Source of the DNA: Chryseobacterium vrystaatense
Lineage (GTDB): Bacteria > Bacteroidota > Bacteroidia > Flavobacteriales > Weeksellaceae
Reading direction: 5' to 3'
NCBI RefSeq assembly: GCF_000737765.1
Contig: NZ_JPRI01000001.1
Coordinates: 682,001 to 746,000 of the forward strand
Length of the DNA stretch: 64,000 nucleotides
Shown here: positions 25,485 to 33,609 of the stretch, piece by piece
Layout of the letters: each line of letters begins with the position of its first letter
Position numbering within the stretch: position 1 is the first letter of the stretch
The notes under the pieces: generated by a model
What the model was told of the DNA's origin: nothing
The model's input: the letters and a program-made list of their open reading frames with translations, nothing else
Database searches by the model: none
Position numbers and translations under genes: made by a program

Positions 25485-25946
25485 CTATTCGTCGCCTACA
25501 TCGATGTCATCCTGCCCAAATTCGCATTTTAAACGGAATGGGATCGGCGTATCTGATCCCGTATAGAAATCGTCGATAGTACCCTTCCAAATGACCTGAA
25601 GCTCACCTTCTTCATTTTTCTCAAACAGGAGCTCATTATCATAGATAAAAGCATCCTCGTCGTCGAATAAATCCACTTCCGTGTAAGTTTCCTCTTCCGT
25701 ATCATTAATGTTAAACGCTTTCCCTTCTATTTCCTTCGATTCGATAGGAAAATCAAAAATTTCAAGTGAAAGCTGCGGAAAGTTGTACTGTAATGAATCA
25801 TCATCTACATGATCCAAACTGTCATCCGTTATAATTTCAACCTCTAATAAATGTTGCTGGTTGCTGTAGACCGCTTTACAATAAGTGTTTCTAATATTGT
25901 ATTTTAGGGTCTCCTCCGGATGGTAAATTTTTAAAATCCCTTTCAT
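25485..25946 (-). CDS. Acidic cytoplasmic protein of unknown function
   Basis: A 153-residue protein that I do not recognise. It is strongly acidic (DSLDHVDDDSL, EEETYTEVDLFDDEDAF, and an end in DDIDVGDE) and has no signal peptide or membrane helix. Alternating hydrophobic residues suggest a beta-rich fold. A -7-like TATCTTTG (minus strand 25995-26002) lies 48 bases upstream. It is followed by 170 non-coding bases before exbB on the same strand, so it may be read into the exb operon, but the -7 box before exbB argues for separate control. Confidence 0.6.
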   Translation of the reverse strand: MKGILKIYHPEETLKYNIRNTYCKAVYSNQQHLLEVEIITDDSLDHVDDDSLQYNFPQLSLEIFDFPIESKEIEGKAFNINDTEEETYTEVDLFDDEDAFIYDNELLFEKNEEGELQVIWKGTIDDFYTGSDTPIPFRLKCEFGQDDIDVGDE

Positions 25947-26087
25947 TATTTCTTAAAAAAGAGCTGTAATAATATGATTGTTAAACGTTACCGACAAAGA
26001 TAAAAAATTGATTCAAAGTTGAAAATATTTTGAAAATTATTTTTTTAAATCATTATGATTGATCATTCCGTATATGCCAATAATACT

Positions 26088-26095
26088 TACTTTTG
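26088..26095 (+). promoter_or_regulatory. -7 element that decides the DUF885 start
   Basis: TACTTTTG matches TAnnTTTG and ends 19 bases before the ATG at 26115. It lies inside the longer reading frame that opens at 26055, so the longer form is unlikely. Confidence 0.42.
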
Positions 26096-26114
26096 CTATA
26101 TAAAGATTCTGAAA

Positions 26115-27911
26115 ATGAAAAACATTTTATCAAAAGGTATTTTAGGGCTGGGACTGATTATCTGCCTTGCATCCTGCAAAAAATCCGATTCTCCACTGAC
26201 GAAGGTAACGCCTACGAATATGGATTCTATTGCGTCCAACTACTATGAGCAGTATCTTAAATTATATCCTTTACAGGCTACTTCCCAGGGAGATACAAGA
26301 TACAACGACCAACTTCCCATCAATATTGACAGGGACTTTATTTCCGGTGAGATTGCTTTTTATAATTCTGTGCAAAAACAGCTGGAAAGCGTTGATTATA
26401 AAGCTCTTTCCGATGATGAAAAAGTCGTTTATGATGTATTGGACTATACATTAAAAGATAAAATTGAAGCTTACGCATACCACCCCGAATATATTCCTTT
26501 TACCCAATTTGGAGGCCTTCCTCTGGAATTTCCGCTGTATGGAAGTGGAGAAGGAAGCCAGCCATTTAAAACTGAAAAAGATTACAGCGACTGGCTGAAA
26601 AGGATGGAAAAATTTCCGGAATGGATGAATGCAGCAGCCGATAATTTCCGTGAAGGAATCAACAATAAAGTGGTTCTTCCTAAAAAACTGGTTGTGAAAA
26701 TGATCCCACAAATGAAAGCAGAAGAGATGACCACTGCTGACATGCAAAAAAATATTTTCTACGGACCCATTAAAAATTTCCCAAAAAACTTTACACAAGC
26801 TCAAAAAGATAAATATTCTGCCCTGTATGCGGAAGCGATCACTAAGAAGATCATTCCTGCCTATGCAAAAATGGGACTATTTCTGGAGAAGGAATATCTT
26901 CCGAAAGCAAGAGATACGGATGGATACAACAGCCTTCCAAACGGAAATGAAATTTATAGATATTACGCTAAAAGCTGGACTACAACGAAGAAAACACCTG
27001 AGGAAATCAACAAAATAGGATTACAGCAGGTAGCGATGCTGCGTGCAGAAATGGAAAAAGTAAAACAACAGGTTGGTTTTTCCGGAACTCTCGAAGAGTT
27101 TATCAACTTTGTAAAAACAGACCCTAAGGCAATGCCTTACAAGACTTCAAAAGAGGTTCTGAATGGTTTTAACAGCATTTTGGCAAAGATCACTCCTAAA
27201 CTGAAAACCATGTTCAGCGTAACTCCGAAGACCAAGTTTGAGATCAGACAGACAGAGAAATTCAGAGAAGCCAGTGCCAGCGCAGAGTATATCCAGGGAA
27301 CTCCAGATGGAAAAAGACCGGGAATATTCTATATGCCGCTTCCTGATCCTTCCAAATTCAATGTCACTTCGGGGATGGAATCTCTTTTCCTTCACGAGGC
27401 TATACCGGGACACCATTATCAGGTTTCTCTTCAGCAGGAAAATACTAAACTTCCGAAGTTTATGAGATTCGGATGGTTCGGAGCATACGGCGAAGGCTGG
27501 GCACATTATTGTGAAACATTGGGACCCGAGTTTGGTCTTTATACAGATCCTTATCAGAAGATGGGTTATCTGAGTGATCAGATGCTGAGAGCAGTAAGAT
27601 TGGTCGTGGATACAGGAATCCATACCGGAACTATGAGCAGAGAAGAAGCCATCAAGTATTTCCTGAGCAACATTTCTTATGACGAAGCCAGTGCTACCGC
27701 AGAAGTAGAAAGATATATGGCGATGCCGGGACAGGCACTCGGCTACAAAATAGGTTCTTTAAGAATTCGTGAACTTAGAGAGCAGTACCAGAAACAGCTT
27801 GGGAAAAAATTTAATCTAGCCAGCTTCCATGATGAGATCTTAAGTCAGGGATGTCTTCCTCTTGATGTTCTGAACAGAAAGATGGAGCTTTGGGCGAATA
27901 AGCAGAAATAG
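26115..27911 (+). CDS. DUF885 lipoprotein, putative metallopeptidase
   Basis: A 598-residue lipoprotein: the signal is IICLASC with the lipidated Cys near residue 21. It belongs to DUF885, whose members resemble gluzincin-type peptidases. The conserved block LHEAIPGHHYQ puts H427, E428, H433 and H434 together, and a downstream GWAHYCETLGPEFGLY gives the usual Glu partner. The N-terminal domain (about 30-230) is helical with YYEQYLKLYPLQATSQGD. The family is found in the periplasm or on the cell surface; a peptidase role is plausible, substrates unknown. It is a single gene with its own terminator. Confidence 0.85.
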   Translation: MKNILSKGILGLGLIICLASCKKSDSPLTKVTPTNMDSIASNYYEQYLKLYPLQATSQGDTRYNDQLPINIDRDFISGEIAFYNSVQKQLESVDYKALSDDEKVVYDVLDYTLKDKIEAYAYHPEYIPFTQFGGLPLEFPLYGSGEGSQPFKTEKDYSDWLKRMEKFPEWMNAAADNFREGINNKVVLPKKLVVKMIPQMKAEEMTTADMQKNIFYGPIKNFPKNFTQAQKDKYSALYAEAITKKIIPAYAKMGLFLEKEYLPKARDTDGYNSLPNGNEIYRYYAKSWTTTKKTPEEINKIGLQQVAMLRAEMEKVKQQVGFSGTLEEFINFVKTDPKAMPYKTSKEVLNGFNSILAKITPKLKTMFSVTPKTKFEIRQTEKFREASASAEYIQGTPDGKRPGIFYMPLPDPSKFNVTSGMESLFLHEAIPGHHYQVSLQQENTKLPKFMRFGWFGAYGEGWAHYCETLGPEFGLYTDPYQKMGYLSDQMLRAVRLVVDTGIHTGTMSREEAIKYFLSNISYDEASATAEVERYMAMPGQALGYKIGSLRIRELREQYQKQLGKKFNLASFHDEILSQGCLPLDVLNRKMELWANKQK

Positions 27912-27937
27912 AATTAATTATAGAATCAAAGCAATAG

Positions 27938-27972
27938 AAATGGGACCATTAATTTAATGTCCCATTTTTTAT
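27938..27972 (+). terminator. Terminator after the DUF885 gene
   Basis: AAATGGGAC pairs with GTCCCATTT across a loop of about 13 bases (CATTAATTTAAT), followed by a T-run. It begins 27 bases after the stop codon. Confidence 0.65.
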
Positions 27973-28049
27973 TAATTTTAAAATTGACTCTGTGAAAGCT
28001 TCACAGGTTCAGTATGTGATAAACCTTAACTAATTTCAATCCATCAAAA

Positions 28050-28496
28050 ATGATCATAGAATCTCTAAGGTCTCTTTATACAAGAGATTTAACCAAATTA
28101 AAAGCAGAAATAGAGTCCTATCAAAACGAAAGCTCCATCTGGAAAACCGATAAAAACATTACCAACTCTGCAGGAAATCTATGTCTGCATCTGATCGGGA
28201 ATCTCAATACTTATTTTGGTGCAGAGCTGGGAAAAACAGGCTATATCAGAAACAGAGAGCTGGAATTTTCATTAAAAGATATCCCCAGAGCCGAACTTAT
28301 TGAAAAGGTTGTTGCAACCCAAAATATGGTAGATGATGTCCTTAGCCAATTAACCCCTGAAGATCTCGAAAAAGAATACCCTATTGTTGTATTTGAAGAT
28401 ACAATGACCACTGGCTTTTTTTTGATTCACCTGATCATGCATCTGGATTATCATCTTGGACAGATCAATTATCACAGAAGACTGCTGGATATTTAA
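28050..28496 (+). CDS. DinB-like (DUF1572) protein
   Basis: A 148-residue four-helix protein of the DinB/YfiT superfamily. It has the N-terminal RSLYTRDLTKLKAEI, a His in NLCLHLIGNLNTYFGAEL, and the last-helix pair HLIMHLDYHLGQINYHRR that gives two His at the usual metal-binding places. Three His (about res 49, 134, 138) are consistent with a metal site. Members act in thiol transfer or stress, but no reaction is assigned here. It lies alone between two unrelated genes. Confidence 0.78.
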   Translation: MIIESLRSLYTRDLTKLKAEIESYQNESSIWKTDKNITNSAGNLCLHLIGNLNTYFGAELGKTGYIRNRELEFSLKDIPRAELIEKVVATQNMVDDVLSQLTPEDLEKEYPIVVFEDTMTTGFFLIHLIMHLDYHLGQINYHRRLLDI

Positions 28497-28536
28497 CCCC
28501 CTTTTTTAATTAATTTCGGTAATCCATCATATCAAT

Positions 28537-29442
28537 ATGCTTCCAAAATTTTCGTTTATTCTCTTTTTTTTCTGTCTTGTGGGTTTACATTCCCAAAGCT
28601 TAAAAAGATCCAACGCAATCGATTCTTTACAAACCGCAGAGGATGTTCAGCAATTTATCGGCAGAAAAGAAATATCTCATTTTGTTTCTGTCACCGACAG
28701 GATTAAATATGGTTCCGATTGCAGCCATATCTCCGACAGTCTTAAGCTGACGCCCTGGGAAAAAGGCGATTTTGATGGAAACGGTCTAACAGATATCATT
28801 ATAACCGGCAATACACGAGAAGGTCCTGGTACAATTTGTATACTAGACAAAGGAAATGGTTTTGAAACCGAGAAAATAAGCAAGGGCGATTTATATGAAA
28901 TATGTGCTTTTGCCAATGTAAAAGGCAATAAAATAGAATATAAAAGCATTAAATTACATAAATATGGCCCAGACAATCAAGTAGAAACCACCCTTCTTGT
29001 TTATAAATTTGGGGAATTCATAGAGGAGAATATCCAACCTAAAAGACATCATATTTTAGAGATCGAATTTGAGGCCACCGGATGTTATGGAAGATGTCCC
29101 TCTTTTACATTTAAGATCGTTTCCAACCGGAATATCGAATGGAACGCTGGCCAATACAATAACATTGGTTTCCGGGATTATTCAGGTGTATATGAATCAA
29201 GGCTATCTGAAAATCAATTTAAAGAACTCATAGAAGTACTGAATTATACTGATTTTGAGAACCTGAATGAAGAGTACGACGTAGCCTATACAGATAGCAC
29301 GACAGGATATCTGAAAATAACTTATGATGATATGAAAGTCAAAACCATCAGAGATTATGGCATGATGGGAACAAGAGGTCTTCAAAAGTTCTATAGCCTA
29401 TTGTTCAATCTAAGAAGTTGCGTGATCTGGACGAAACAATAG
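28537..29442 (+). CDS. Secreted DUF6438 protein
   Basis: A 301-residue protein with a signal peptide (about 1-19). The first half contains an EF-like Asp repeat (KGDFDGNGLTDIIITGN, res 84-100) as in FG-GAP/VCBS-like repeats. The second half is the DUF6438 pattern: EFEATGCYGRCPSFTFKI, with two Cys, then YSGVYESRLSENQFKEL and YDDMKVKTIRDYG. No function is known. It follows the DinB gene by 40 bases on the same strand and may be cotranscribed. The gap after it to nth is 97 bases with no feature. Confidence 0.72.
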   Translation: MLPKFSFILFFFCLVGLHSQSLKRSNAIDSLQTAEDVQQFIGRKEISHFVSVTDRIKYGSDCSHISDSLKLTPWEKGDFDGNGLTDIIITGNTREGPGTICILDKGNGFETEKISKGDLYEICAFANVKGNKIEYKSIKLHKYGPDNQVETTLLVYKFGEFIEENIQPKRHHILEIEFEATGCYGRCPSFTFKIVSNRNIEWNAGQYNNIGFRDYSGVYESRLSENQFKELIEVLNYTDFENLNEEYDVAYTDSTTGYLKITYDDMKVKTIRDYGMMGTRGLQKFYSLLFNLRSCVIWTKQ

Positions 29443-29539
29443 TGTTTTTTATAAATTTGAATGTATAACGAGCCTATTTCTTGGGTACACAAAATCCACT
29501 CCCTCACCTTAGAAAAATGCTAATAGCTCAAATTCATCC

Positions 29540-30160
29540 TTATTTATCAAACATCATTTTCGTAAGAAAATCCTTCTCCCCTTTTCCTCTTGCCGGCGAA
29601 TATTCTCTTCCATAGAAAATAATCTGAAGGTGAAGTTTGTTCCACGACTCTTCCGGAAATATAGCCTTAGCATCTTTCTCCGTTTCTACTACGTTTTTTC
29701 CTGAAGTAAGTTTCCACTGCGTCATCAGTCTGTGGATGTGTGTATCCACCGGAAAAGCAGGAAATCCAAAGGCCTGGCTCATTACTACAGAAGCCGTTTT
29801 ATGCCCTACTCCAGGAAGGGCTTCCAGTTCTTCGTAGGTCTGAGGAACAATACCATTGTGTCTTTCCAGTAAAAGCTCGGCCATTCTTTTCAGATTTTTT
29901 GCTTTGGTATTGGACAATCCTATTTCTTTAATAAGTTCTTTAATTTCAAATTCTTCCAGCCTGGCCATCCTCTGTGGAGTTCCCGCCACCTCAAAAAGGT
30001 AAGGAGTTACCTGGTTCACTTTTTTGTCGGTCGTCTGTGCAGAAAGTGCTACAGCAACCATTAATGTATAAGGATCGGTGTGGTCTAAGGGAACAGGCGT
30101 GGTAGGGTATAATTTCTCCAGTTCTATCTGAACGAGCTCAGCTCTTTGCTTTTTTGTCAT
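29540..30160 (-). CDS. nth: Endonuclease III without the iron-sulfur cluster
   Basis: A 206-residue HhH-GPD DNA glycosylase/AP lyase that removes oxidised pyrimidines. The hairpin-helix motif is LEALPGVGHKTASVVM with the catalytic Lys at 121, and the catalytic Asp is at 139 in FPVDTHIHRL. The E. coli enzyme has a C-terminal four-Cys [4Fe-4S] loop; here that part reads IIFYGREYSPARGKGEKDF and the whole protein has no Cys. I think this form is general in flavobacteria. It is divergent from bcp. Confidence 0.92.
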   Translation of the reverse strand: MTKKQRAELVQIELEKLYPTTPVPLDHTDPYTLMVAVALSAQTTDKKVNQVTPYLFEVAGTPQRMARLEEFEIKELIKEIGLSNTKAKNLKRMAELLLERHNGIVPQTYEELEALPGVGHKTASVVMSQAFGFPAFPVDTHIHRLMTQWKLTSGKNVVETEKDAKAIFPEESWNKLHLQIIFYGREYSPARGKGEKDFLTKMMFDK

Positions 30161-30176
30161 TTAACCATTAAATTTG
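30146..30176 (+). promoter_or_regulatory. Promoter of bcp
   Basis: TTG (30146-30148), a 20-base spacer and TAAATTTG (30169-30176), an exact -7 match, 17 bases before the bcp ATG. The -33 box lies inside the 5' end of the divergent nth gene. Confidence 0.55.
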
Positions 30177-30193
30177 AACAAAAATAATTCATT

Positions 30194-30643
30194 ATGCTGA
30201 AAGTTGGAGATAAATTACCTGAATTTGAAGGAACAAATCAGGATGGTGAAACAGTAACCTCATCAAAACTGATTGGAAAGAAACTGGTCGTTTTCTTTTA
30301 TCCTCAGGCCAGTACGCCGACGTGTACCGTGGAGGCCTGCAATCTGAGCGACAATTACTCAAAGCTTAAAAAAGCGGGATTTCAATTGCTGGGCATCAGT
30401 GGTGACAGTGTAAAGAAGCAGAAGAATTTCCATAGTAAATTTGCTTTTCCCTATGATCTTATTGCCGATGAGAATCACGATGCTATCGAAAAATTCGGTG
30501 TCTGGCAGGAGAAGAAAACATTTGGAAAAACGTATATGGGGATCGTAAGAACGACATTCATTTTTGATGAAAACGGAATCTGTACAAGAGTGATCGAGAA
30601 AGTTACTTCTAAAACTGCTGCTGACCAGATTCTTGAAGGATAA
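30194..30643 (+). CDS. bcp: Thioredoxin-dependent peroxiredoxin Bcp
   Basis: A 149-residue peroxiredoxin of the Bcp/PrxQ class, which reduces hydrogen peroxide and organic peroxides with thioredoxin. The active site FFYPQASTPTCTVEACNLSDNY (split across 35-56) has peroxidatic C44 and resolving C49 as in atypical 2-Cys Bcp, and the conserved Pro-Thr pair before C44. The C-terminus with RTTFIFDENGICTRVIEKV is normal. It is a single gene with its own promoter inside nth. An inverted repeat lies in the gap to the convergent GNAT gene. Confidence 0.93.
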   Translation: MLKVGDKLPEFEGTNQDGETVTSSKLIGKKLVVFFYPQASTPTCTVEACNLSDNYSKLKKAGFQLLGISGDSVKKQKNFHSKFAFPYDLIADENHDAIEKFGVWQEKKTFGKTYMGIVRTTFIFDENGICTRVIEKVTSKTAADQILEG

Positions 30644-30656
30644 TTTAATTCTAAAT

Positions 30657-30731
30657 CTTAATCATCTTACTGCTGCAACGAGCTTTTAATGATTTAAAAA
30701 TCAAATTATTAAAACAATTAAGATGATTAAG
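30657..30731. repeat. 13-bp inverted repeat between bcp and the GNAT gene
   Basis: CTTAATCATCTTA (30657-30669) and TAAGATGATTAAG (30719-30731) are exact reverse complements, and the match extends to 17 bp with one mismatch. The 49-base loop contains a smaller ATGATTT/AAATCA hairpin. It lies in the gap between convergent genes; the role is not known. Confidence 0.5.
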
Positions 30732-30733
30732 GT

Positions 30734-31267
30734 TTATTCTGTTTCGTAGTACATCAGCTCTTCGTTATCGTCCGGAAGAGTGACATAGTTCCTGAATTGA
30801 AGTCCTAATTTTTCAATCAGTTTTTGGGAAGAATAATTATCTTTTGTTGTAATGGCGGAAATCTTCTTCAGCCCGAATAAGTCCATCCCAATAGATTTAA
30901 CCTGCAAGGCTGCCTCATATGCATATCCTTTCCCTTCAAATTCTTCCAGCAGAGAAAATCCAATATCGACCACATCAAGACCTTCACGTTCAAAGATTCC
31001 TACCGCCCCTATTTTCTCACCCTTATCTTTTGTAACCACCAGATAGTTTCCGAAACCAGATTTGTCAAACTGGGGAAGAAACCTGTTTTTGATATACTTT
31101 TCAGCGTCTGCAACGGTATTTATGCCACGGTTACCAATGTATTGAATGAACTTTGGTCTGTTGTAAAGATCAAAAATAAACTTACTGTCATCCACAGATA
31201 TACGCTGGATGATCAACCTTTCCGTTTCGTAAACGTTATTTTCTTTTGGTAGATTTTTTAGGCTCAT
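30734..31267 (-). CDS. GNAT family N-acetyltransferase
   Basis: A 177-residue acetyltransferase beginning ETERLIIQRISVDDSKFIFDLYNRPKF (split around 14-40), the RimJ/RimL-like form. The acetyl-CoA loop is around VVTKDKGEKIGAVGIFE and EEFEGKGYAYEAALQVK (113-129), and the last motif is ITTKDNYSSQKLIEKLGLQF. The substrate is unknown. Its start lies 32 bases inside the upstream gene at 31236, in a different frame. No later start would preserve the family's N-terminus, so the overlap is probably real. Confidence 0.83.
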   Translation of the reverse strand: MSLKNLPKENNVYETERLIIQRISVDDSKFIFDLYNRPKFIQYIGNRGINTVADAEKYIKNRFLPQFDKSGFGNYLVVTKDKGEKIGAVGIFEREGLDVVDIGFSLLEEFEGKGYAYEAALQVKSIGMDLFGLKKISAITTKDNYSSQKLIEKLGLQFRNYVTLPDDNEELMYYETE

Positions 31268-31898
31268 CTTTAGGTTCTTCTTTTTTCTGAATTTTTAAAA
31301 GCCTTGGATTGTTCGCGCACTTTTTATTGTAAAGTTCAATGTAAGTTCCGTTATCCTTTGCATTAGAAACAACTCCTGAAGACTTGTTTATGGTCACTGT
31401 GTAATGCGTTTTCTGATATGGACATTCTTTTGAAGTAAGCTTGCCCAGATCCAGATAGTAGTTTGAAGCATCTTCATAATAATTGCCTGCAATATCTTTA
31501 AACTCCTCATCTATCATATATCCTTCAGCTGTAAGAGCAATAGCAGCTTCTTCTGCATTGTCTATTTTTCCTACGAATTTCCGTAGCCCTTCAAGATCTG
31601 TTATATAATTCATTTTTCCAGCCGCAGAATAAGCAATGTAATAAAAGCTGTCATCGTTGGGGAACAAATTAAATCCGGAAAACTGCGGAGCATAGTCTTT
31701 CTTTCCACCTGAAGTTTTTATCTCCTGATCTTTCCCATAGCTGTTGTACATCAAAACCCATGAATCTATTTTATCATTCGGTATGATTTGCTGTAAAATG
31801 TTGGGGATACTGGAAAAATTTTTCTTGCTTTGGGAATGTCCAAAAAATCCCAAAAACATAAACAGAAAAACAGTTGATCGTATTGCAGTTTTTATCAT
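31236..31898 (-). CDS. Secreted protein of unknown function
   Basis: A 220-residue protein with a signal peptide (about 1-23). It is rich in Asn, Lys and Tyr, and ends with a basic tail (EEPKDEPKKSTKRK). Two Cys, in ECPYQKTH and KKCANN, could pair. I do not recognise a family. It overlaps the GNAT start by 32 bases and the two genes are likely translated from one message. The manC gene stops 34 bases upstream... the spacing to 31933 allows cotranscription on the minus strand. Confidence 0.6.
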   Translation of the reverse strand: MIKTAIRSTVFLFMFLGFFGHSQSKKNFSSIPNILQQIIPNDKIDSWVLMYNSYGKDQEIKTSGGKKDYAPQFSGFNLFPNDDSFYYIAYSAAGKMNYITDLEGLRKFVGKIDNAEEAAIALTAEGYMIDEEFKDIAGNYYEDASNYYLDLGKLTSKECPYQKTHYTVTINKSSGVVSNAKDNGTYIELYNKKCANNPRLLKIQKKEEPKDEPKKSTKRK

Positions 31899-31932
31899 AA
31901 TTCAAAAATCAGCAGAAAGATACCAATAATTT

Positions 31933-33015
31933 TTACATGAATTTATCTCCTTTCTTGAAACTTTTCAGGTCAAGAACGTAGTCTTTAATCAACTGATCAT
32001 TGTCTCTGGGGCAGATCAGAAGTGCTTTATCTGTGTCTACAACAATAAAATCTTCCAGACCGTCAATAATCACCGCTTTGTTATTATTCTTTAAACGAAT
32101 AATATTTCCTTTGGAATTATAGTTCAGAAAATGCTTTAGTTTAACAGCATTTCCATCTTTGTCTTTCTCGGTATTATCATATACAGAAGTCCATGTTCCA
32201 AGATCACTCCAGCCTAAATCTGAAGGGATTACATAAACATTTTTTGCTTTCTCAAGGATTCCGTTGTCAATGGAAATTTTCTGAACCTTTGGGTAAATGG
32301 TTTCAATACAGCTGTCTTCTTTTTCAGAATTATATTCACAAGCCATAAAATGCTGCATCATTTCGGGAAGATAGAGTTCAAATGCATGATGAATACTTTT
32401 CACATTCCAGATGAATATCCCTGCGTTCCACAGGAAGTCTCCACTCTCTAAAAAGCTCTGTGCAATCTCTAAAATAGGTTTTTCCGTAAAGGTTTTTACC
32501 TTAAAATAGTCTGAATTTTTCTTTTCTACAAACTGAATGTATCCATATCCGGTATCGGGTCTCGTAGGCGTAATTCCCAGAGTTACAAGATAATCATGTT
32601 TTGCGGCAAGGTCAAAAGCAAGTTCTACTTTTTCAAGGAATACATCTTCTTTTAAAATCAGATGGTCTGCCGGAAGTACGATCATCGTTGCATCAGGATT
32701 AATCTCAGCAATCTTGTTCGCCATGTACAGATTACATGCGGCAGTATTTTTCATCAGAGGTTCTCCCACGATATTTTCTTCAGGAATTTCCGGAAGCTGC
32801 TGATGGGAAAGCGCGACATATTCTTTATTCGTGATAACGAATATCTGTTCTTTAGGAATAATCCGGCTGATTCTGTCATACGTCTGCTGAATCATAGTAC
32901 GCCCGATTCCTAAAATATCCTGAAACTGTTTTGGAAATTTCTGTGTACTCATTGGCCAGAACCGGCTCCCGATTCCTCCCGCCATGATAACACAGTATCT
33001 ATCTGATTTTAACAT
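31933..33015 (-). CDS. manC: Mannose-1-phosphate guanylyltransferase
   Basis: A 360-residue nucleotidyltransferase that makes GDP-mannose from GTP and mannose 1-phosphate for polysaccharide synthesis. It has the nucleotide-binding start VIMAGGIGSRFWPMS (9-23) with the GGxGxR and the KFPKQF block, VLPADHLI (about 111-118), then TEKP, ESGDFLWNAGIFIW, and DLGWSDLGTW near the end. It lacks the fused phosphomannose isomerase domain found in the long bifunctional form. The start overlaps the SprT-like gene by 7 bases, so they are translationally coupled. Confidence 0.92.
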   Translation of the reverse strand: MLKSDRYCVIMAGGIGSRFWPMSTQKFPKQFQDILGIGRTMIQQTYDRISRIIPKEQIFVITNKEYVALSHQQLPEIPEENIVGEPLMKNTAACNLYMANKIAEINPDATMIVLPADHLILKEDVFLEKVELAFDLAAKHDYLVTLGITPTRPDTGYGYIQFVEKKNSDYFKVKTFTEKPILEIAQSFLESGDFLWNAGIFIWNVKSIHHAFELYLPEMMQHFMACEYNSEKEDSCIETIYPKVQKISIDNGILEKAKNVYVIPSDLGWSDLGTWTSVYDNTEKDKDGNAVKLKHFLNYNSKGNIIRLKNNNKAVIIDGLEDFIVVDTDKALLICPRDNDQLIKDYVLDLKSFKKGDKFM

Positions 33016-33608
33016 TCTTGCCTACATTTTTCAACCCTTGCCAAAGGCTTGAAAGAATACTTCCTTCCCGTAGCCAGGTTCTTACAAAGATAGTTTTTTT
33101 TAATCAGACCTTCTAATAAATACTTTTCGTTCCTGTATATAAAAAAATCTCCTTTTTGAAGTTCTTCAATAAAGTGCAGCCTATCATCTTGTTTTTCAGT
33201 ATGAAAATATCTTACAAGATCCGGGCTGGCCATAAAATTAGCTTTTGGAGATTTTGAAAATCTAACGATAATTGGCCTCAGGTCTTCATCGTAGACCTCC
33301 AGACTTTCTATAAGCATATTTCTAAACGTTTCTTTCCACTCAATTCCATGAGGTGATATTCTGCGTCCGTATTTTTCGAAAGCAATCAAATGGGCCAGCT
33401 CATGGGTCAAAACAAAGAAAAAAAGCGGCGGCGTCAATGTTGAATTGACTGTTATTTCATGGGAGTGATCAGGAAGTTTTCTGTAATCTCCCAATTTAGA
33501 ATTTCTGCTGCGCGTCACTTTTATATGAATAAAGTGATCTGCAAACCAAATCCTTAAGTATTTAAGTGTATTTTGAGGTAAATATTTTTCTAATGACTGG
33601 ATAGACAT
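33009..33608 (-). CDS. SprT-like zinc metalloprotease
   Basis: A 199-residue protein with the SprT-like zinc motif HELAHL (69-74) and a third ligand at about H87 (PHGIEWKETF). Some relatives act on DNA-protein crosslinks; the bacterial short members have no assigned role. The C-terminal part has YLCKNLATGRKYSF and CRQEC, perhaps remnants of a zinc ribbon. It is flanked by TolC (1 base) and manC (7-base overlap), so it is in the middle of a three-gene unit TolC-SprT-manC; no clear functional link is seen. Confidence 0.85.
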   Translation of the reverse strand: MSIQSLEKYLPQNTLKYLRIWFADHFIHIKVTRSRNSKLGDYRKLPDHSHEITVNSTLTPPLFFFVLTHELAHLIAFEKYGRRISPHGIEWKETFRNMLIESLEVYDEDLRPIIVRFSKSPKANFMASPDLVRYFHTEKQDDRLHFIEELQKGDFFIYRNEKYLLEGLIKKNYLCKNLATGRKYSFKPLARVEKCRQEC

Positions 33609-33609
33609 T

